From Candidatus Neomarinimicrobiota bacterium (GTDB lineage: Bacteria; Fidelibacterota; Marinisomatia; Marinisomatales; S15-B10): a stretch of DNA of 57,219 bases. The notes below the pieces were generated by a model. That model was not told the origin of the DNA. It made no database searches and worked only from the letters and a program-made list of their open reading frames with translations. Positions 8,597 to 17,210 of the stretch are shown here, in pieces; the stretch's first letter is position 1, and each line of letters starts with the position of its first letter. The stretch is taken from positions 1-57,219 of the forward strand of contig JASLRT010000091.1 of the NCBI GenBank assembly GCA_030743815.1, in the 5' to 3' direction. A program made the position numbers and the translations under genes.

Positions 8597-9261
8597 ACAT
8601 CTTCCGTAAGTTCAATACTGAGCATCTCAGCAGTGGTTAGGTAGACTTTCATTCTAACCGGTTTCTGAGGATTATCGCCGTCGGCTCTTCTGTAGTTTGA
8701 GTCAAACTTTCTCGGTGTTTCAACATTTACAATCTTATCCATCACCTCAAGTCCGCGAACAACCTGCCCAAAAACGGTGTACTGTCCATCCAGTCGGGGT
8801 ATCGGTTGAACACAGATGAAGAATTGACTGCCGGCACTGTCGGGATCCCGGCTGCGGGCCATTGAGAGAGCACCCCTTGAATGAGGACGATCGTTGAATT
8901 CGGCAGGGAGCATCCATGAGGTACTGTTGTCCTCGTCGCCGATGCCGTAGAACTTGCCCGCCCTTCCCCCCTGACCATCATTGCCCCTGTCTGAGTCCTT
9001 CGAATTCGGATCGCCACCCTGAATCACAAACCCGGGAATTACGCGGTGAAAAGTAGTGCCATCAAAGTAGCCTTCGCCCGCCAATATCCTAAAACTTTCA
9101 ACATGTTGTGGGGCTGAATCTTCGTAGAACTTGATAACCATATTCCCGAATTCTGTTTCGATAACAGCCAGTTCCGGTGGCCGCTCGTCGCAACCGAAAA
9201 ATAGGATCAACGGCAGCATCCACCCCGTTATCCGTTTTGGTACCTGTTGAAAAATTATCAT
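8593..9261 (-). CDS. Cyclophilin-type peptidyl-prolyl isomerase, lipoprotein
   Basis: The 222-aa product has a short hydrophobic leader ending in the lipobox-like FFGC (residues 21-24), then a complete cyclophilin domain. Family landmarks are FHRVIPGFVIQGGD, GALSMARS, SAGSQFFI and FGQVVRGLEVMDKI. Cyclophilins speed proline cis-trans isomerisation during protein folding; the leader puts this one outside the cytoplasmic membrane. The Phe and Arg of the active site (FHRVI) and the Gln of SQFFI are present, so it should be active. It overlaps pyrE upstream and the patatin gene downstream by 4 bp each, an operon of functionally unrelated housekeeping genes. Confidence 0.9.
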   Translation of the reverse strand: MIIFQQVPKRITGWMLPLILFFGCDERPPELAVIETEFGNMVIKFYEDSAPQHVESFRILAGEGYFDGTTFHRVIPGFVIQGGDPNSKDSDRGNDGQGGRAGKFYGIGDEDNSTSWMLPAEFNDRPHSRGALSMARSRDPDSAGSQFFICVQPIPRLDGQYTVFGQVVRGLEVMDKIVNVETPRKFDSNYRRADGDNPQKPVRMKVYLTTAEMLSIELTEDV

Positions 9262-9824
9262 TTCCCTGTTCTACCCCTAGTGGTCAGAGGAACGTCTTTC
9301 ATACAGAGGGGACATGCATCAGGTTCCCAGGAAACAGCGGGATAGTGTACCAGTGCTGTTGTGGGGCAGCCGAAATCGACGCCCCTTTCGGTACGATCAG
9401 CGAGACATGCCACGCCGGCAACGGTGGCGCCGTGATCCTCCGCGATCTGCAGTAGCTCGCGCACGGAACCGCCAGTGGTCACGATATCTTCTACCACCAG
9501 AACCGTCGTTCCGGGATCTATGTGGAACCCGCGCCTCAGTGCCAGTTCACCGTCGGAACGCTCAGCGAATATACCTTTAGTGCCCAGTTTTCTGGCGGCG
9601 GCGCTGCTCAAAAGGATTCCCCCTATGGCCGCCCCGAACACCACTTCAATCTGCTCGCCGCTATACGGTTCGGCCATCATGGCGCCAATTTCCTCCACGA
9701 TATCAGGACGCTCCAGGAGCCGGAATTTCTCAATGTAAACATCACTGTGGCGGGCTGAGGTGAGCCGAAAATGGCCCTCAAGGATGGCGCCTGTCTCTTT
9801 CATCAATTCAATCAGTTCACTCAT
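9258..9824 (-). CDS. pyrE: Orotate phosphoribosyltransferase
   Basis: The 188-aa product converts orotate and PRPP to OMP, the fifth step of UMP synthesis. The PRPP-binding loop VLVVEDIVTTGGSV is intact, and the N-terminal EGHFRLTSARHSDVYIEKF segment matches the family. The tail CPLCMKDVPL with a CXXC is typical of the short PyrE subfamily also found in archaea and thermophiles. It follows pyrF by 18 bp and overlaps the cyclophilin gene by 4 bp, so two consecutive steps of the pathway are made together. ATG start at 9824. Confidence 0.93.
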   Translation of the reverse strand: MSELIELMKETGAILEGHFRLTSARHSDVYIEKFRLLERPDIVEEIGAMMAEPYSGEQIEVVFGAAIGGILLSSAAARKLGTKGIFAERSDGELALRRGFHIDPGTTVLVVEDIVTTGGSVRELLQIAEDHGATVAGVACLADRTERGVDFGCPTTALVHYPAVSWEPDACPLCMKDVPLTTRGRTGK

Positions 9825-9842
9825 TTCGCCGTAGCCCTTTTG

Positions 9843-10643
9843 TCACTCCAGTGTAGCGTTGATTCTTGTACAATAATCCTCAGCCGCCTTCCGTATGGCG
9901 AATTCGCTCTGATCCCCCGCATACATGATGGCGCGGGAGACGTTTATAAGGGCGACCCCGCCTTCATTGCCAGCTCGAACGCTCGCCTCCAGATCACCTC
10001 CCTGAACCCCCACGCCGGGAATCAGAAACGGCACATCGCCTGCCGTTCGCCTCACGTCTGAAATCATTTCGCTTCTGGTGGCGCCCACTACAAGCCCGCA
10101 GTTATCCGATTGATTCAGTTCTGATACCAGCGAAACAACTTTTTCGTAGATGAATCCATCGCCTGTCCTCTGCAACTGTAAATCTGTCGCCCCCTCATTT
10201 GACGTCACACAGAGGACGAATGCCCCCTTATCGGGCCGGTTGAGGAACGGCTCAATCGCATCTCTCCCCATATACGGACTGACAGTTACCGCGTCGAAAC
10301 CCATTTCACCGAGAATTGCCGTCGCGTAATGCTTTGCTGAGTTGGCGATATCACCCCGTTTTGCATCGGCGATGACCAATCGGCGGCCGTCAATCTGACG
10401 CACCACCTCTTCCAGCCAGTGGTAGCCGTCTCCACCGTGGCGCTCGTAGAAGGCAAAGTTGACCTTGTAGGCAGCGGCTGAATCCAAGGTGGCATCGATG
10501 ACTTTGCGCACGTAATCCTTCAGGTCATCGAGCGTGGATGAAGAGGGGTAGGAAAGGCGGTCGGTATCAATGTCCAGCCCTACGCAAAGACGGGAATTTG
10601 ACCTTTCCAAGTGATCAAGAAGAATATTCGAGAAAGAGTTCAC
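9843..10643 (-). CDS. pyrF: Orotidine 5'-phosphate decarboxylase (type 2)
   Basis: This enzyme decarboxylates OMP to UMP, the last step of de novo pyrimidine synthesis. The active-site segment is DAKRGDIANSAKHYA, the DAKRGDI form that marks the type 2 subfamily rather than the DLKFHDI form of E. coli. LCVTSNEGATDLQ and PGVGVQGGD bind the phosphate. The chosen start is GTG at 10643, giving VNSFSNILLDHLERSN and 266 aa, which matches where the family begins. The frame stays open to a TTG at 10679, but those extra residues (FPPRGRRNF) look unlike a protein start. No strong ribosome site stands before the GTG, so the exact start is uncertain. pyrE follows. Confidence 0.9.
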   Translation of the reverse strand: MNSFSNILLDHLERSNSRLCVGLDIDTDRLSYPSSSTLDDLKDYVRKVIDATLDSAAAYKVNFAFYERHGGDGYHWLEEVVRQIDGRRLVIADAKRGDIANSAKHYATAILGEMGFDAVTVSPYMGRDAIEPFLNRPDKGAFVLCVTSNEGATDLQLQRTGDGFIYEKVVSLVSELNQSDNCGLVVGATRSEMISDVRRTAGDVPFLIPGVGVQGGDLEASVRAGNEGGVALINVSRAIMYAGDQSEFAIRKAAEDYCTRINATLE

Positions 10644-10735
10644 AGGCGAAAAATTACGCCGGCCCCTCGGGGGAAACAATTGAAACCACTTCAGGCTGTA
10701 ATAAAAACCCCATCATGCGATAGGGTTAATGCACG

Positions 10736-10808
10736 CTCCGGAGGAGGGACTCGAACCCCCAACCTAGTGGTTAACAGCCACCCGCTCTACCCATTGAGCT
10801 ACTCCGGA
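10736..10808 (-). tRNA. tRNA-Asn (GTT anticodon)
   Basis: The minus strand folds into a 73-nt cloverleaf. The acceptor stem TCCGGAG pairs with CTCCGGA with discriminator G; the D arm contains GCTCAATGGGTAGAGC; the anticodon loop reads CTGTTAA with anticodon GTT; and the T arm contains GGTTCGAGTCC. The 3' CCA is not encoded and must be added, fitting the CCA-adding enzyme gene at the right edge. Confidence 0.95.
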
Positions 10809-10843
10809 ATTATCTCAGAAAATCTCTTTCAAAAAGTGGGGAG

Positions 10844-10871
10844 AATTTAGACAGATTGTCTCGCCAGTCAA
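10844..10871 (-). promoter_or_regulatory. Candidate promoter of tRNA-Asn
   Basis: On the minus strand TTGACT (10866-10871) and TAAATT (10844-10849) are 16 bases apart, with the -10 box 35 nt before the mature 5' end. It lies just after the stop of the symporter gene. Assigned by match to the sigma-70 consensus only. Confidence 0.45.
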
Positions 10872-10874
10872 ACT

Positions 10875-12719
10875 CTACATTTCCTTCTCAGCTTCCAAAA
10901 GCCTGCCTTCCACAAACATGCCGCTCTTTCGCTGCTCTTCGGTGACATAAACGATACCGTCCTCATCATGCGGTGTACCGTAAACTGAATGAATGGACTT
11001 CAAGCCACCCATCCACTTTCTCTTATCCATGATGTATACCAAATCACCCGGATCGGCGGCCATTCTTTCCAAGTCGTTACGCGAGAAGCGGATCACATCT
11101 TCCTGATCTTCAACAATTCTATACTGCACCAGAACTTTTTTTCCTTCACGATCATTCGGTTTACTGCCCTTGAAGTATTCCCTGGCGTTCGCCACGTCAA
11201 ATATTGACAGACCTTTAATGTCTTCAGGGTTCTTCGGCTTCGTCACGAGGCTCACAGCTACGCCAACGACGGCACACACCACGATATTGTAAAGCGCACC
11301 TATGTAGATGTACGGTCTGCCGGGCATCATCTCAATGCCGTGATCAAAGGGTGCGATCAATTGCGGGAAAACCTGCCCCAAGATCATGAGTCCAGCGCCG
11401 ATGGTGAATGTGGCAATGACGGCGGCTGACGTGAAGCGTTTCCAGAAAATACCGAGGAACACAGCTACGATGAGAGGCGGAGTAAATGTAGAATGGAACC
11501 AGCCGTGGGCTTCATAGATGGTGCCAAAGGAATTGAAAACAGGCACCAGGATCACACTCAGCGCTGTCACTCCTACCGAGGTCCAACGGGCAATCTCGAG
11601 GAAATGTTTGTCGCTGTGCTCCTTCTTCACAAACGGGCGGTACAAATCATTCACAAATACATTCGCTGAAGCATTTACCAGCGTATCCACAGTGGACATC
11701 AGTGCAGCACTGAGCGCGGCGATAATGAATCCAAAAACACCCGGTTTCGCCACCAGATTCGTGACAATCACAAATACATCATTGGGATTCAAATTGGGAT
11801 CAATCTGCCCCGGAAATACACTCACGATCGCACGACCAATCCAGCCTGCATTGGAGACAACAATCGCGGAGATGGGTAGAACAACCAGGATGTTCATAGT
11901 AGCAGCTTTTCGGCCTTCATTGACGCTCTTGCAGGCCATGAAGCGCATGATCAGCCCCTGATTCATAAACAGGAAACCGATGGAGCCGGCTATGCCGTCC
12001 TGCCAGAAAATGCCTACAAAATTAAAGTCCGGCGGGTAATTGAAGGGCGCCAGCGGCAGCTTTTGTTCGGATGAGAGCGCGCCCCAGAATATGTCGAATC
12101 CCCCTAAATAGTCGATCCCCAACAAAAACAGAAACAGGCCCGCAAACAGCAAGATCAATCCTTGAAGAAGATCGGTGAAAATAACTGATGTCTGACCTCC
12201 AAAATGCATGTATACAGCGGTTAGCACTGCGATGACGATGACAGTGCCCATCAACGGCAGACCCATGATCTTGTAGAGTGCCGTAGCCAGAGTGAGAAAA
12301 CCGATGGCGATGTAGCCGATCATATAGAGTAGAATCATGATCGTAGCGAGGAAACGGGCTGTGAAGTTGAACCGCCGCTCGAAGTACTCAGGGATAGAGC
12401 GGACCCGGGAATAGATGATGATCGGTAGCCAGCCGAACATGAAAAAAGGGACGAAGAACCAGTCGTTCATGTAGGTCATGGTGGATGAAAAACCGTACTG
12501 GAACGCCTTGGAAGAATACTTGACGAAGCTGTGTGAACCGACACCTGTAGCTACAATGGAAATGGTAATCAACCACCAGGCATATCGCCTCCCGCCGAAG
12601 AAGAAATCCGACGTCGTTTTCGCGTAGCGGCCAAAGTAACTGCCAAATAACAACACCGCAACAAAATAGATGATGATAACAGCCTGATCCAAACCGGTAC
12701 CGACGATTGTCTGGCTCAT
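10875..12719 (-). CDS. Sodium:solute symporter (SSS family)
   Basis: The 614-aa product has the many-helix core of the SSS family, beginning QAVIIIYFVAVLLFGSYFGR, a form seen across sugar, proline and related symporters. It should carry an unknown solute into the cell with sodium. A soluble C-terminal tail of roughly 110 residues, from about EDIKGLSIFDVANA onward, follows the last helix. The start is set at the ATG at 12719, because AAGGGA sits six to nine bases upstream and the upstream extension (to 12806) would run through the small membrane-protein gene. That 70-aa gene ends 5 bp before this start. The substrate cannot be deduced; neighbours give no catabolic context. Confidence 0.87.
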   Translation of the reverse strand: MSQTIVGTGLDQAVIIIYFVAVLLFGSYFGRYAKTTSDFFFGGRRYAWWLITISIVATGVGSHSFVKYSSKAFQYGFSSTMTYMNDWFFVPFFMFGWLPIIIYSRVRSIPEYFERRFNFTARFLATIMILLYMIGYIAIGFLTLATALYKIMGLPLMGTVIVIAVLTAVYMHFGGQTSVIFTDLLQGLILLFAGLFLFLLGIDYLGGFDIFWGALSSEQKLPLAPFNYPPDFNFVGIFWQDGIAGSIGFLFMNQGLIMRFMACKSVNEGRKAATMNILVVLPISAIVVSNAGWIGRAIVSVFPGQIDPNLNPNDVFVIVTNLVAKPGVFGFIIAALSAALMSTVDTLVNASANVFVNDLYRPFVKKEHSDKHFLEIARWTSVGVTALSVILVPVFNSFGTIYEAHGWFHSTFTPPLIVAVFLGIFWKRFTSAAVIATFTIGAGLMILGQVFPQLIAPFDHGIEMMPGRPYIYIGALYNIVVCAVVGVAVSLVTKPKNPEDIKGLSIFDVANAREYFKGSKPNDREGKKVLVQYRIVEDQEDVIRFSRNDLERMAADPGDLVYIMDKRKWMGGLKSIHSVYGTPHDEDGIVYVTEEQRKSGMFVEGRLLEAEKEM

Positions 12720-12724
12720 CGACG

Positions 12725-12937
12725 CTATCCCTTCAGAGCCGCCAGAATGACGGCGGCATGAATAAAGGCATACCAGACAAAACCGATTATCAGAATTCTG
12801 AACCAATGGCGGTGCCGCCGGAGAGATAAATCCAAAGCCTTATGCCGGACCGTCAGCACGATGCCGACCAGAAACAGAATTCCACCGGCACCATACAGGT
12901 AGAGGTACGGCAGCCAGGTTTTGGTGAAGTCAAGCAT
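12725..12937 (-). CDS. Small two-helix membrane protein, probable symporter partner
   Basis: The 70-aa product has two hydrophobic segments (about residues 9-27 and 46-66) separated by a basic loop, RHKALDLSLRRHRHWFR. I do not recognise a named family. It ends 5 bp before the symporter ATG, and its last codons contain the symporter ribosome site, so the two are made together. Small membrane subunits sit next to some SSS transporters (for example DUF485 next to ActP and DUF997 next to PanF), and this could be a similar accessory protein. That is inference from position and topology. It starts 2 bp after the HIT gene stop. Confidence 0.7.
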   Translation of the reverse strand: MLDFTKTWLPYLYLYGAGGILFLVGIVLTVRHKALDLSLRRHRHWFRILIIGFVWYAFIHAAVILAALKG

Positions 12938-12939
12938 GT

Positions 12940-13422
12940 TCAGAGCCGCTTGAACTCCGGCTTCAGTTCGTCGTAAGTCTCCGTAAGACCCTGCACCTGC
13001 ACCTTCGTATGACCGAGTACAGGCATGTAGTTTGTATCGCCCTGCCAGCGGGGAACCAGGTGATAGTGAATGTGTTCTTCTATCCCAGCTCCTGCGGAAG
13101 CGCCAAAGTTAGCTCCGAAGTTAAATCCCTCGGGATTCATCAGTTTCTTAAGTATCCTCGTGGAACTATCCGTCAACGCCATTATTTCCATTTTGCTGTC
13201 AAGGGAAATATCCATCGGATCGGCCACGTGTTCATAAGGTGCGATCATGAGATGAGCGTTGTTATAAGGATACAGATTCATCATAACGAAACTCAGTTTA
13301 CCCCTGTAAAGGATCAACATTTCACGATCGTCACTATCGGCCGGCTTGTCGCAAAAAATGCAACCGTCTTCCTTAAGCTGGCGGATGTACTCAATTCGCC
13401 AGGGAGCCCAAAGTCTTTTCAT
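12940..13422 (-). CDS. HIT family nucleotide hydrolase/transferase
   Basis: The 160-aa product carries the histidine triad HIHYHLV (His117, His119, His121), whose central His attacks the alpha-phosphate of a nucleotide. The N-terminus RLWAPWRIEYI and a CIFC pair (21-24, probably zinc-binding with a downstream His) mark the AP4A hydrolase-like branch of the family. Likely substrates are diadenosine polyphosphates or nucleoside phosphoramidates. It heads the HIT-small membrane protein-symporter run. No clear ribosome site precedes the ATG. Confidence 0.9.
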   Translation of the reverse strand: MKRLWAPWRIEYIRQLKEDGCIFCDKPADSDDREMLILYRGKLSFVMMNLYPYNNAHLMIAPYEHVADPMDISLDSKMEIMALTDSSTRILKKLMNPEGFNFGANFGASAGAGIEEHIHYHLVPRWQGDTNYMPVLGHTKVQVQGLTETYDELKPEFKRL

Positions 13423-13443
13423 GCTTGATGGTTCATAGATGAT

Positions 13444-13511
13444 GGCATTCGGTGAGCGGTTATTGGTAGCTGGTGAGTCGTGAGTAGTAACCAGCGAGTA
13501 GCCATCAGCTA
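13444..13511. repeat. Degenerate short-repeat spacer (GGTTACT/CTGGT type)
   Basis: The 213-bp spacer between the EF-G paralogue and the HIT gene holds a low-complexity tract built from variants of GGTAGCTGGTGAG, GTGAGTAGTAACCAG and CGAGTAGCC. The same core, TGGTTACT on one strand, recurs at 27279-27299. No gene, tRNA or clear terminator is visible in the rest of the spacer. Confidence 0.5.
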
Positions 13512-13635
13512 TGATTTCTTCAACTTACTTGTTTACTTAGATAGGCAATGTGACCGTTGATTTTATTCACTAATTCATGCCCAGAGTCTTTAAGATCTAT
13601 ACATTGCTACCGCTCCACCACTTCACCAAGCGCCA

Positions 13636-15714
13636 TCAATCATCTTCCTTGCTTGCGGCAACGACCTTTTGCTCAAGATCCTTCGGCATCTCCTCGTAGT
13701 GGCTAAATTTTTCTGAATGCATTCCCCGGCCGCCGGTTAACGAGCGCAATGAAGTTGAATAACGATAAAGATTTGCTTGCGGTATTAGCGCCCGGATAAC
13801 CTGAAAACCGCTTTCAGAGCCCATCCCCAGAATCTTGCCGCGGCGGCCCGAGATATCCCCCATAACATCACCCATGAATTGTTCCGGTACTCTTACTTCT
13901 ATCTCGTTGATAGGCTCAAGGAGACACGGTTTGGCCATCATGAAAGCCTCGCGGAATGCACCTTTTCCCGCTATCTGGAATGCAATATCTTTTGAGTCAA
14001 CCGGGTGCTGTTTACCGTCGTAAAAATTGGCTTCCAGATCGACAACCATATAGCCGGCTAGGATCCCTTCCGCACAAGCGGCATTCACCCCTTTCTCAAC
14101 CGACGGGACGAACACTCTATCAACATTCTGACCAACCAGACTGTTGTTGAATTCGATGCCACCGCCCCTTTCCAGAGGCTCAACCGACATCCACACTTCA
14201 GCGAACTGTCCCGCGCCGCCGGACTGTTTCTTATGTCTGTACTTTGAGCTCCCCTCCGACTTGATCGTCTCACGGAAAGGAACTCTCGGTTCAACAAGAC
14301 CAACTTCAACATTGAACTTCCTTCTCAGACGTTCAACAACGATTTCGAGCTGCAGCTCACCCTGGCCGGAAATAATGGTCTGCTTCAGTTCGGGATCAAC
14401 CCTGTAGACAAAAGTGGGATCTTCTTCATGCAACGTAGCCAGCCCGGTGGCGATCTTCTCCTCGTCGCCTTTGGATTTTGTGATAACAGCTTCATGAATG
14501 GATGGAGTGGGAAACTCGACCTTGCGCAGTTCTACATTCAGTCTGCCTTCACACAGAGTGTCACCCGTATGCGTATTCTTCAACTTCACTACGGCGCCAA
14601 TATCACCGGCAAAAAGTTGCCCGGCATCCTTCCGGTTTTTCCCATTCATCACAAAAATTTGTCCTAACCGTTCCGATGATTGACGGGTTGTATTTTTCAG
14701 ATCGATACCGTTCTTAACACTGCCCGAATAGACTTTGAAGAATGACAATTCCCCTACATGTGGCTCGCTGACCGTTTTGAAAACCAGAATACTGGCCGGA
14801 TCACTCTCACTAGTAGAGAATTCAACTGCTTCTTCTGTTCCGGGTTTGCAAGCTTCAATGGTGGTTTTGTCTGCCGGTGAGGGGCAGTATTTCGCAATAA
14901 GATCCATAATTCGCGTGACACCCACATTAGCGTCAGCGGCACTGCAGACAAGTGGAATGACTGTCCTGTTCTGGATGGCGTCGTGGAGACCGTCGCGGAG
15001 TTCCTCTTCTGAAAGGTTGCCCTGATCGAAGAACTTTTCCAGGAGAGAATCGTCAGACTCAGCAATATACTCGATCAACTCTTCGTGCAGCTGGTCAATT
15101 CTGTCTTGCCATTCATCAGGCAGATCTTCTTCTTCATATTTGCCGCTACCGTCTGTTTTGTAGGTCAACATCTTCCGTCGCAGAACATCGGCAATCTGAT
15201 TAAAACCTGGACCCGCATTCACAGGCAAAAGGAATGGAAAGATACGCTTGGAAAAATGATCCGTCATTTCCTGCATAACGGTATCAAACTTGGTGTGCTC
15301 TTTATTGAGCATTGTCACAACTATCAACTTTGGAATTCCGCGCTCCTCAGCATATTTCCAGACCAGATCTGTTCCAGCCTCTGGACCTGAAACAGCCGGC
15401 ACGGCAATCAAAACTGAATCGGCCACATGAATAGAACTTCTCGCCTCCCCGATAAAATCGAGGAAACCGGGTGCATCGAGGATATTGAATTTCTTCCCCT
15501 CACACTCGCAGTAGAGAGGGGTGGTACTGATCGAAATCTGACGACTGGTTTCGTTGATATGGTAATCAGAGATGGTGGTGCCATCTTCGATTTTTCCAAT
15601 TCGATTGGTTTCGCCGCCGTTGTACAGCATCGCTTCCGCAAGGACGGTCTTACCTGACGTACCGTGCCCTACGATGGCGAAGTTGCGGATATTTGATGAT
15701 TGAAAGGTACTCAT
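13636..15714 (-). CDS. Elongation factor G-like GTPase (EF-G paralogue)
   Basis: The 692-aa product has the EF-G domain order: GTPase domain, domain II, then domains III-V ending with the RALIPQANLYRYSTSLRSLT segment typical of domain V. The P-loop is GHGTSGKT (16-23) rather than the AHIDAGKT of canonical EF-G, and the G4 motif is NKEH (137-140) rather than NKMD, while DAPGF (80-84) is intact. These features place it with the divergent EF-G-2-like group, whose role may be in ribosome recycling or stress rather than bulk elongation. It stands alone without rpsL, rpsG or tuf, which supports a paralogue. Ribosome site AAGGAAG precedes the ATG; promoter at 15782-15810. Confidence 0.88.
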   Translation of the reverse strand: MSTFQSSNIRNFAIVGHGTSGKTVLAEAMLYNGGETNRIGKIEDGTTISDYHINETSRQISISTTPLYCECEGKKFNILDAPGFLDFIGEARSSIHVADSVLIAVPAVSGPEAGTDLVWKYAEERGIPKLIVVTMLNKEHTKFDTVMQEMTDHFSKRIFPFLLPVNAGPGFNQIADVLRRKMLTYKTDGSGKYEEEDLPDEWQDRIDQLHEELIEYIAESDDSLLEKFFDQGNLSEEELRDGLHDAIQNRTVIPLVCSAADANVGVTRIMDLIAKYCPSPADKTTIEACKPGTEEAVEFSTSESDPASILVFKTVSEPHVGELSFFKVYSGSVKNGIDLKNTTRQSSERLGQIFVMNGKNRKDAGQLFAGDIGAVVKLKNTHTGDTLCEGRLNVELRKVEFPTPSIHEAVITKSKGDEEKIATGLATLHEEDPTFVYRVDPELKQTIISGQGELQLEIVVERLRRKFNVEVGLVEPRVPFRETIKSEGSSKYRHKKQSGGAGQFAEVWMSVEPLERGGGIEFNNSLVGQNVDRVFVPSVEKGVNAACAEGILAGYMVVDLEANFYDGKQHPVDSKDIAFQIAGKGAFREAFMMAKPCLLEPINEIEVRVPEQFMGDVMGDISGRRGKILGMGSESGFQVIRALIPQANLYRYSTSLRSLTGGRGMHSEKFSHYEEMPKDLEQKVVAASKEDD

Positions 15715-15781
15715 TATAGCTTCCTTCTAACGATTAGTTTACAGTGGTCAAGAACGAATTTTCAATCCACTCGAGACGGTG

Positions 15782-15810
15782 ATTATAGCTAAATCAATAT
15801 GGTCAAACAA
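15782..15810 (-). promoter_or_regulatory. Sigma-70-type promoter of the EF-G paralogue
   Basis: On the minus strand a perfect TATAAT (15782-15787) lies 17 bases from TTGTTT (15805-15810). The -10 box is about 67 nt upstream of the start codon, leaving an untranslated leader of roughly 60 nt. Confidence 0.6.
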
Positions 15811-15833
15811 GCGTTTTCCGATGTGACAATTTG

Positions 15834-16094
15834 CTACTGTTCCGCTTCTACCTCAGACTCGATAAATTCTCTCAAAGCGGGTACGATGTACCTGTCTCCG
15901 ATGTGCAATTTCTTGAAGGAATCTCCCAATACTCTCAACCGCTGAGAAAGTGGCTGATTCTTATTCAATACAACAAACTGATCATCATTGACTGTACAGA
16001 AGCCGCCTTCAAAATCACCCTTACCCTGGATGAGATTGATCCCCATCTGTTCTGCAAGCTGCTCAAACTGATCAAGCAGTTCTTCTGATTTCAT
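15834..16094 (-). CDS. Small uncharacterised acidic protein
   Basis: The 86-aa product has no signal peptide or membrane segment. A helical start (MKSEELLDQFEQLAEQMGI) is followed by short strands around GDFEGGFCTVNDDQFVVLNK and a tail LREFIESEVEAEQ. I do not recognise the family. Its ATG overlaps the TAA of the mannose-1-phosphate guanylyltransferase gene (TAATG), so it is translationally coupled. The sequence has normal codon use and reads as a real protein; function unknown. Confidence 0.7.
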   Translation of the reverse strand: MKSEELLDQFEQLAEQMGINLIQGKGDFEGGFCTVNDDQFVVLNKNQPLSQRLRVLGDSFKKLHIGDRYIVPALREFIESEVEAEQ

Positions 16095-17176
16095 TAGAGA
16101 ACTTCATCCCTGCCTTCTTTTTGCAGGAGTTCAACGACTTTTTTGATTTCTTCGGCATGGTCTCTCGATACTACAAGCGTGGCGTCCGGGGTGTTCACAA
16201 CCGCCACATTATCCAAGCCTACAACCGCTGTAAGTTTATTGTTAGAGTGGATAAGATTGCCACTGCCATCAACAACTATTCCATCTCCCCGCACGACATT
16301 CCCGTCCCCATTGGATGGCAAGATATCGTAATACGAATTCCATGAGGCGACATCATTCCATTCAAACTCTGCACGTACTACACAGATGTTATCGGCCCGC
16401 TCCAAAATACCGTAATCGAGAGATTCAGGAGAAAGGAAAGACCACTTATCGTTTAGGGTAGACTGGTAGTGCTGTTTTCCTATAGTGTCGCCAATCTCCG
16501 TCAGAATATTGAAATGCTCGGGCATCAGATGTTCCATGGCGTCCATGAAGCTGCCCGCCCGCCAGACGAATATGCCGCTGTTCCACAAAAAATCGCCGCT
16601 CTTAAGGAATCGTCGTGCTACTGTCAGAGTCGGCTTTTCAGCAAACGTTTTTACTTCGAATGCCTTTCCTTCCGGAAGTTCATTCCTCTTGTCAAACTGT
16701 ATATAGCCGTAACCGGTATGAGGTGAAGATGGAACAACTCCAAAAGTCACCAGATAATGATCTGATACCGCAATATCTCTTGCGATCCTGAGGGCGCCTG
16801 AAAACGACCTATGGCCGACGATAAGATGATCTGAAGGGAAGACTCCCATAACAGCTTCCGGATCCCTCTTGAGAAGATGCTGTGCCACCAGACCGATACA
16901 TGGCGCTGTGTTCTTACCTGACGGTTCGATGATAATGTTATCTTTCGCAATGCCGTCAATTTCCGAACCGATTTGTTGCGCCAGATCCGGTCCGCTTACC
17001 ACATAGATATCTTCGACGAACCTCACTTTCCGCAGACGATCGACAGTCATCTGGAGCATGGTTGTGTCACCGATGATCTTGAGGAGTTGCTTTGGGCGCG
17101 CGTTGCGGCTAAGGGGCCAGAACCGGGTACCTTTACCGCCAGCCATGATAACACCGAATAACTTGGGCACTTTCAC
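16094..17176 (-). CDS. manC: Mannose-1-phosphate guanylyltransferase
   Basis: The 360-aa product makes GDP-mannose from GTP and mannose-1-phosphate, feeding polysaccharide, LPS or glycoprotein mannosylation. The nucleotidyltransferase signature GVIMAGGKGTRFWPLSR with its Lys in NARPKQLLKI is intact, and FPSDHLI and FAEKPT motifs follow. It lacks the C-terminal phosphomannose isomerase cupin seen in bifunctional ManC/AlgA proteins, so it should be monofunctional. The start is GTG at 17176. It sits 34 bp after the Ig-like lipoprotein gene and overlaps the 86-aa gene by one base. It is away from any visible glycosyltransferase cluster. Confidence 0.92.
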   Translation of the reverse strand: MKVPKLFGVIMAGGKGTRFWPLSRNARPKQLLKIIGDTTMLQMTVDRLRKVRFVEDIYVVSGPDLAQQIGSEIDGIAKDNIIIEPSGKNTAPCIGLVAQHLLKRDPEAVMGVFPSDHLIVGHRSFSGALRIARDIAVSDHYLVTFGVVPSSPHTGYGYIQFDKRNELPEGKAFEVKTFAEKPTLTVARRFLKSGDFLWNSGIFVWRAGSFMDAMEHLMPEHFNILTEIGDTIGKQHYQSTLNDKWSFLSPESLDYGILERADNICVVRAEFEWNDVASWNSYYDILPSNGDGNVVRGDGIVVDGSGNLIHSNNKLTAVVGLDNVAVVNTPDATLVVSRDHAEEIKKVVELLQKEGRDEVL

Positions 17177-17210
17177 TTTGCAGACTCTTCCTCTCTACTA
17201 AAGTACTATT

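Noticed and set aside
10641-10679. Longer pyrF start at TTG 10679
   Set aside because: The added residues are unlike family members and no ribosome site is seen; GTG 10643 fits better.
12720-12806. Longer symporter start at 12806
   Set aside because: It would overlap the small membrane-protein gene, and a good ribosome site supports ATG 12719.
13444-13511. Possible CRISPR array or attachment site
   Set aside because: Units are short, imperfect and lack equal spacers; no cas or integrase genes are nearby.
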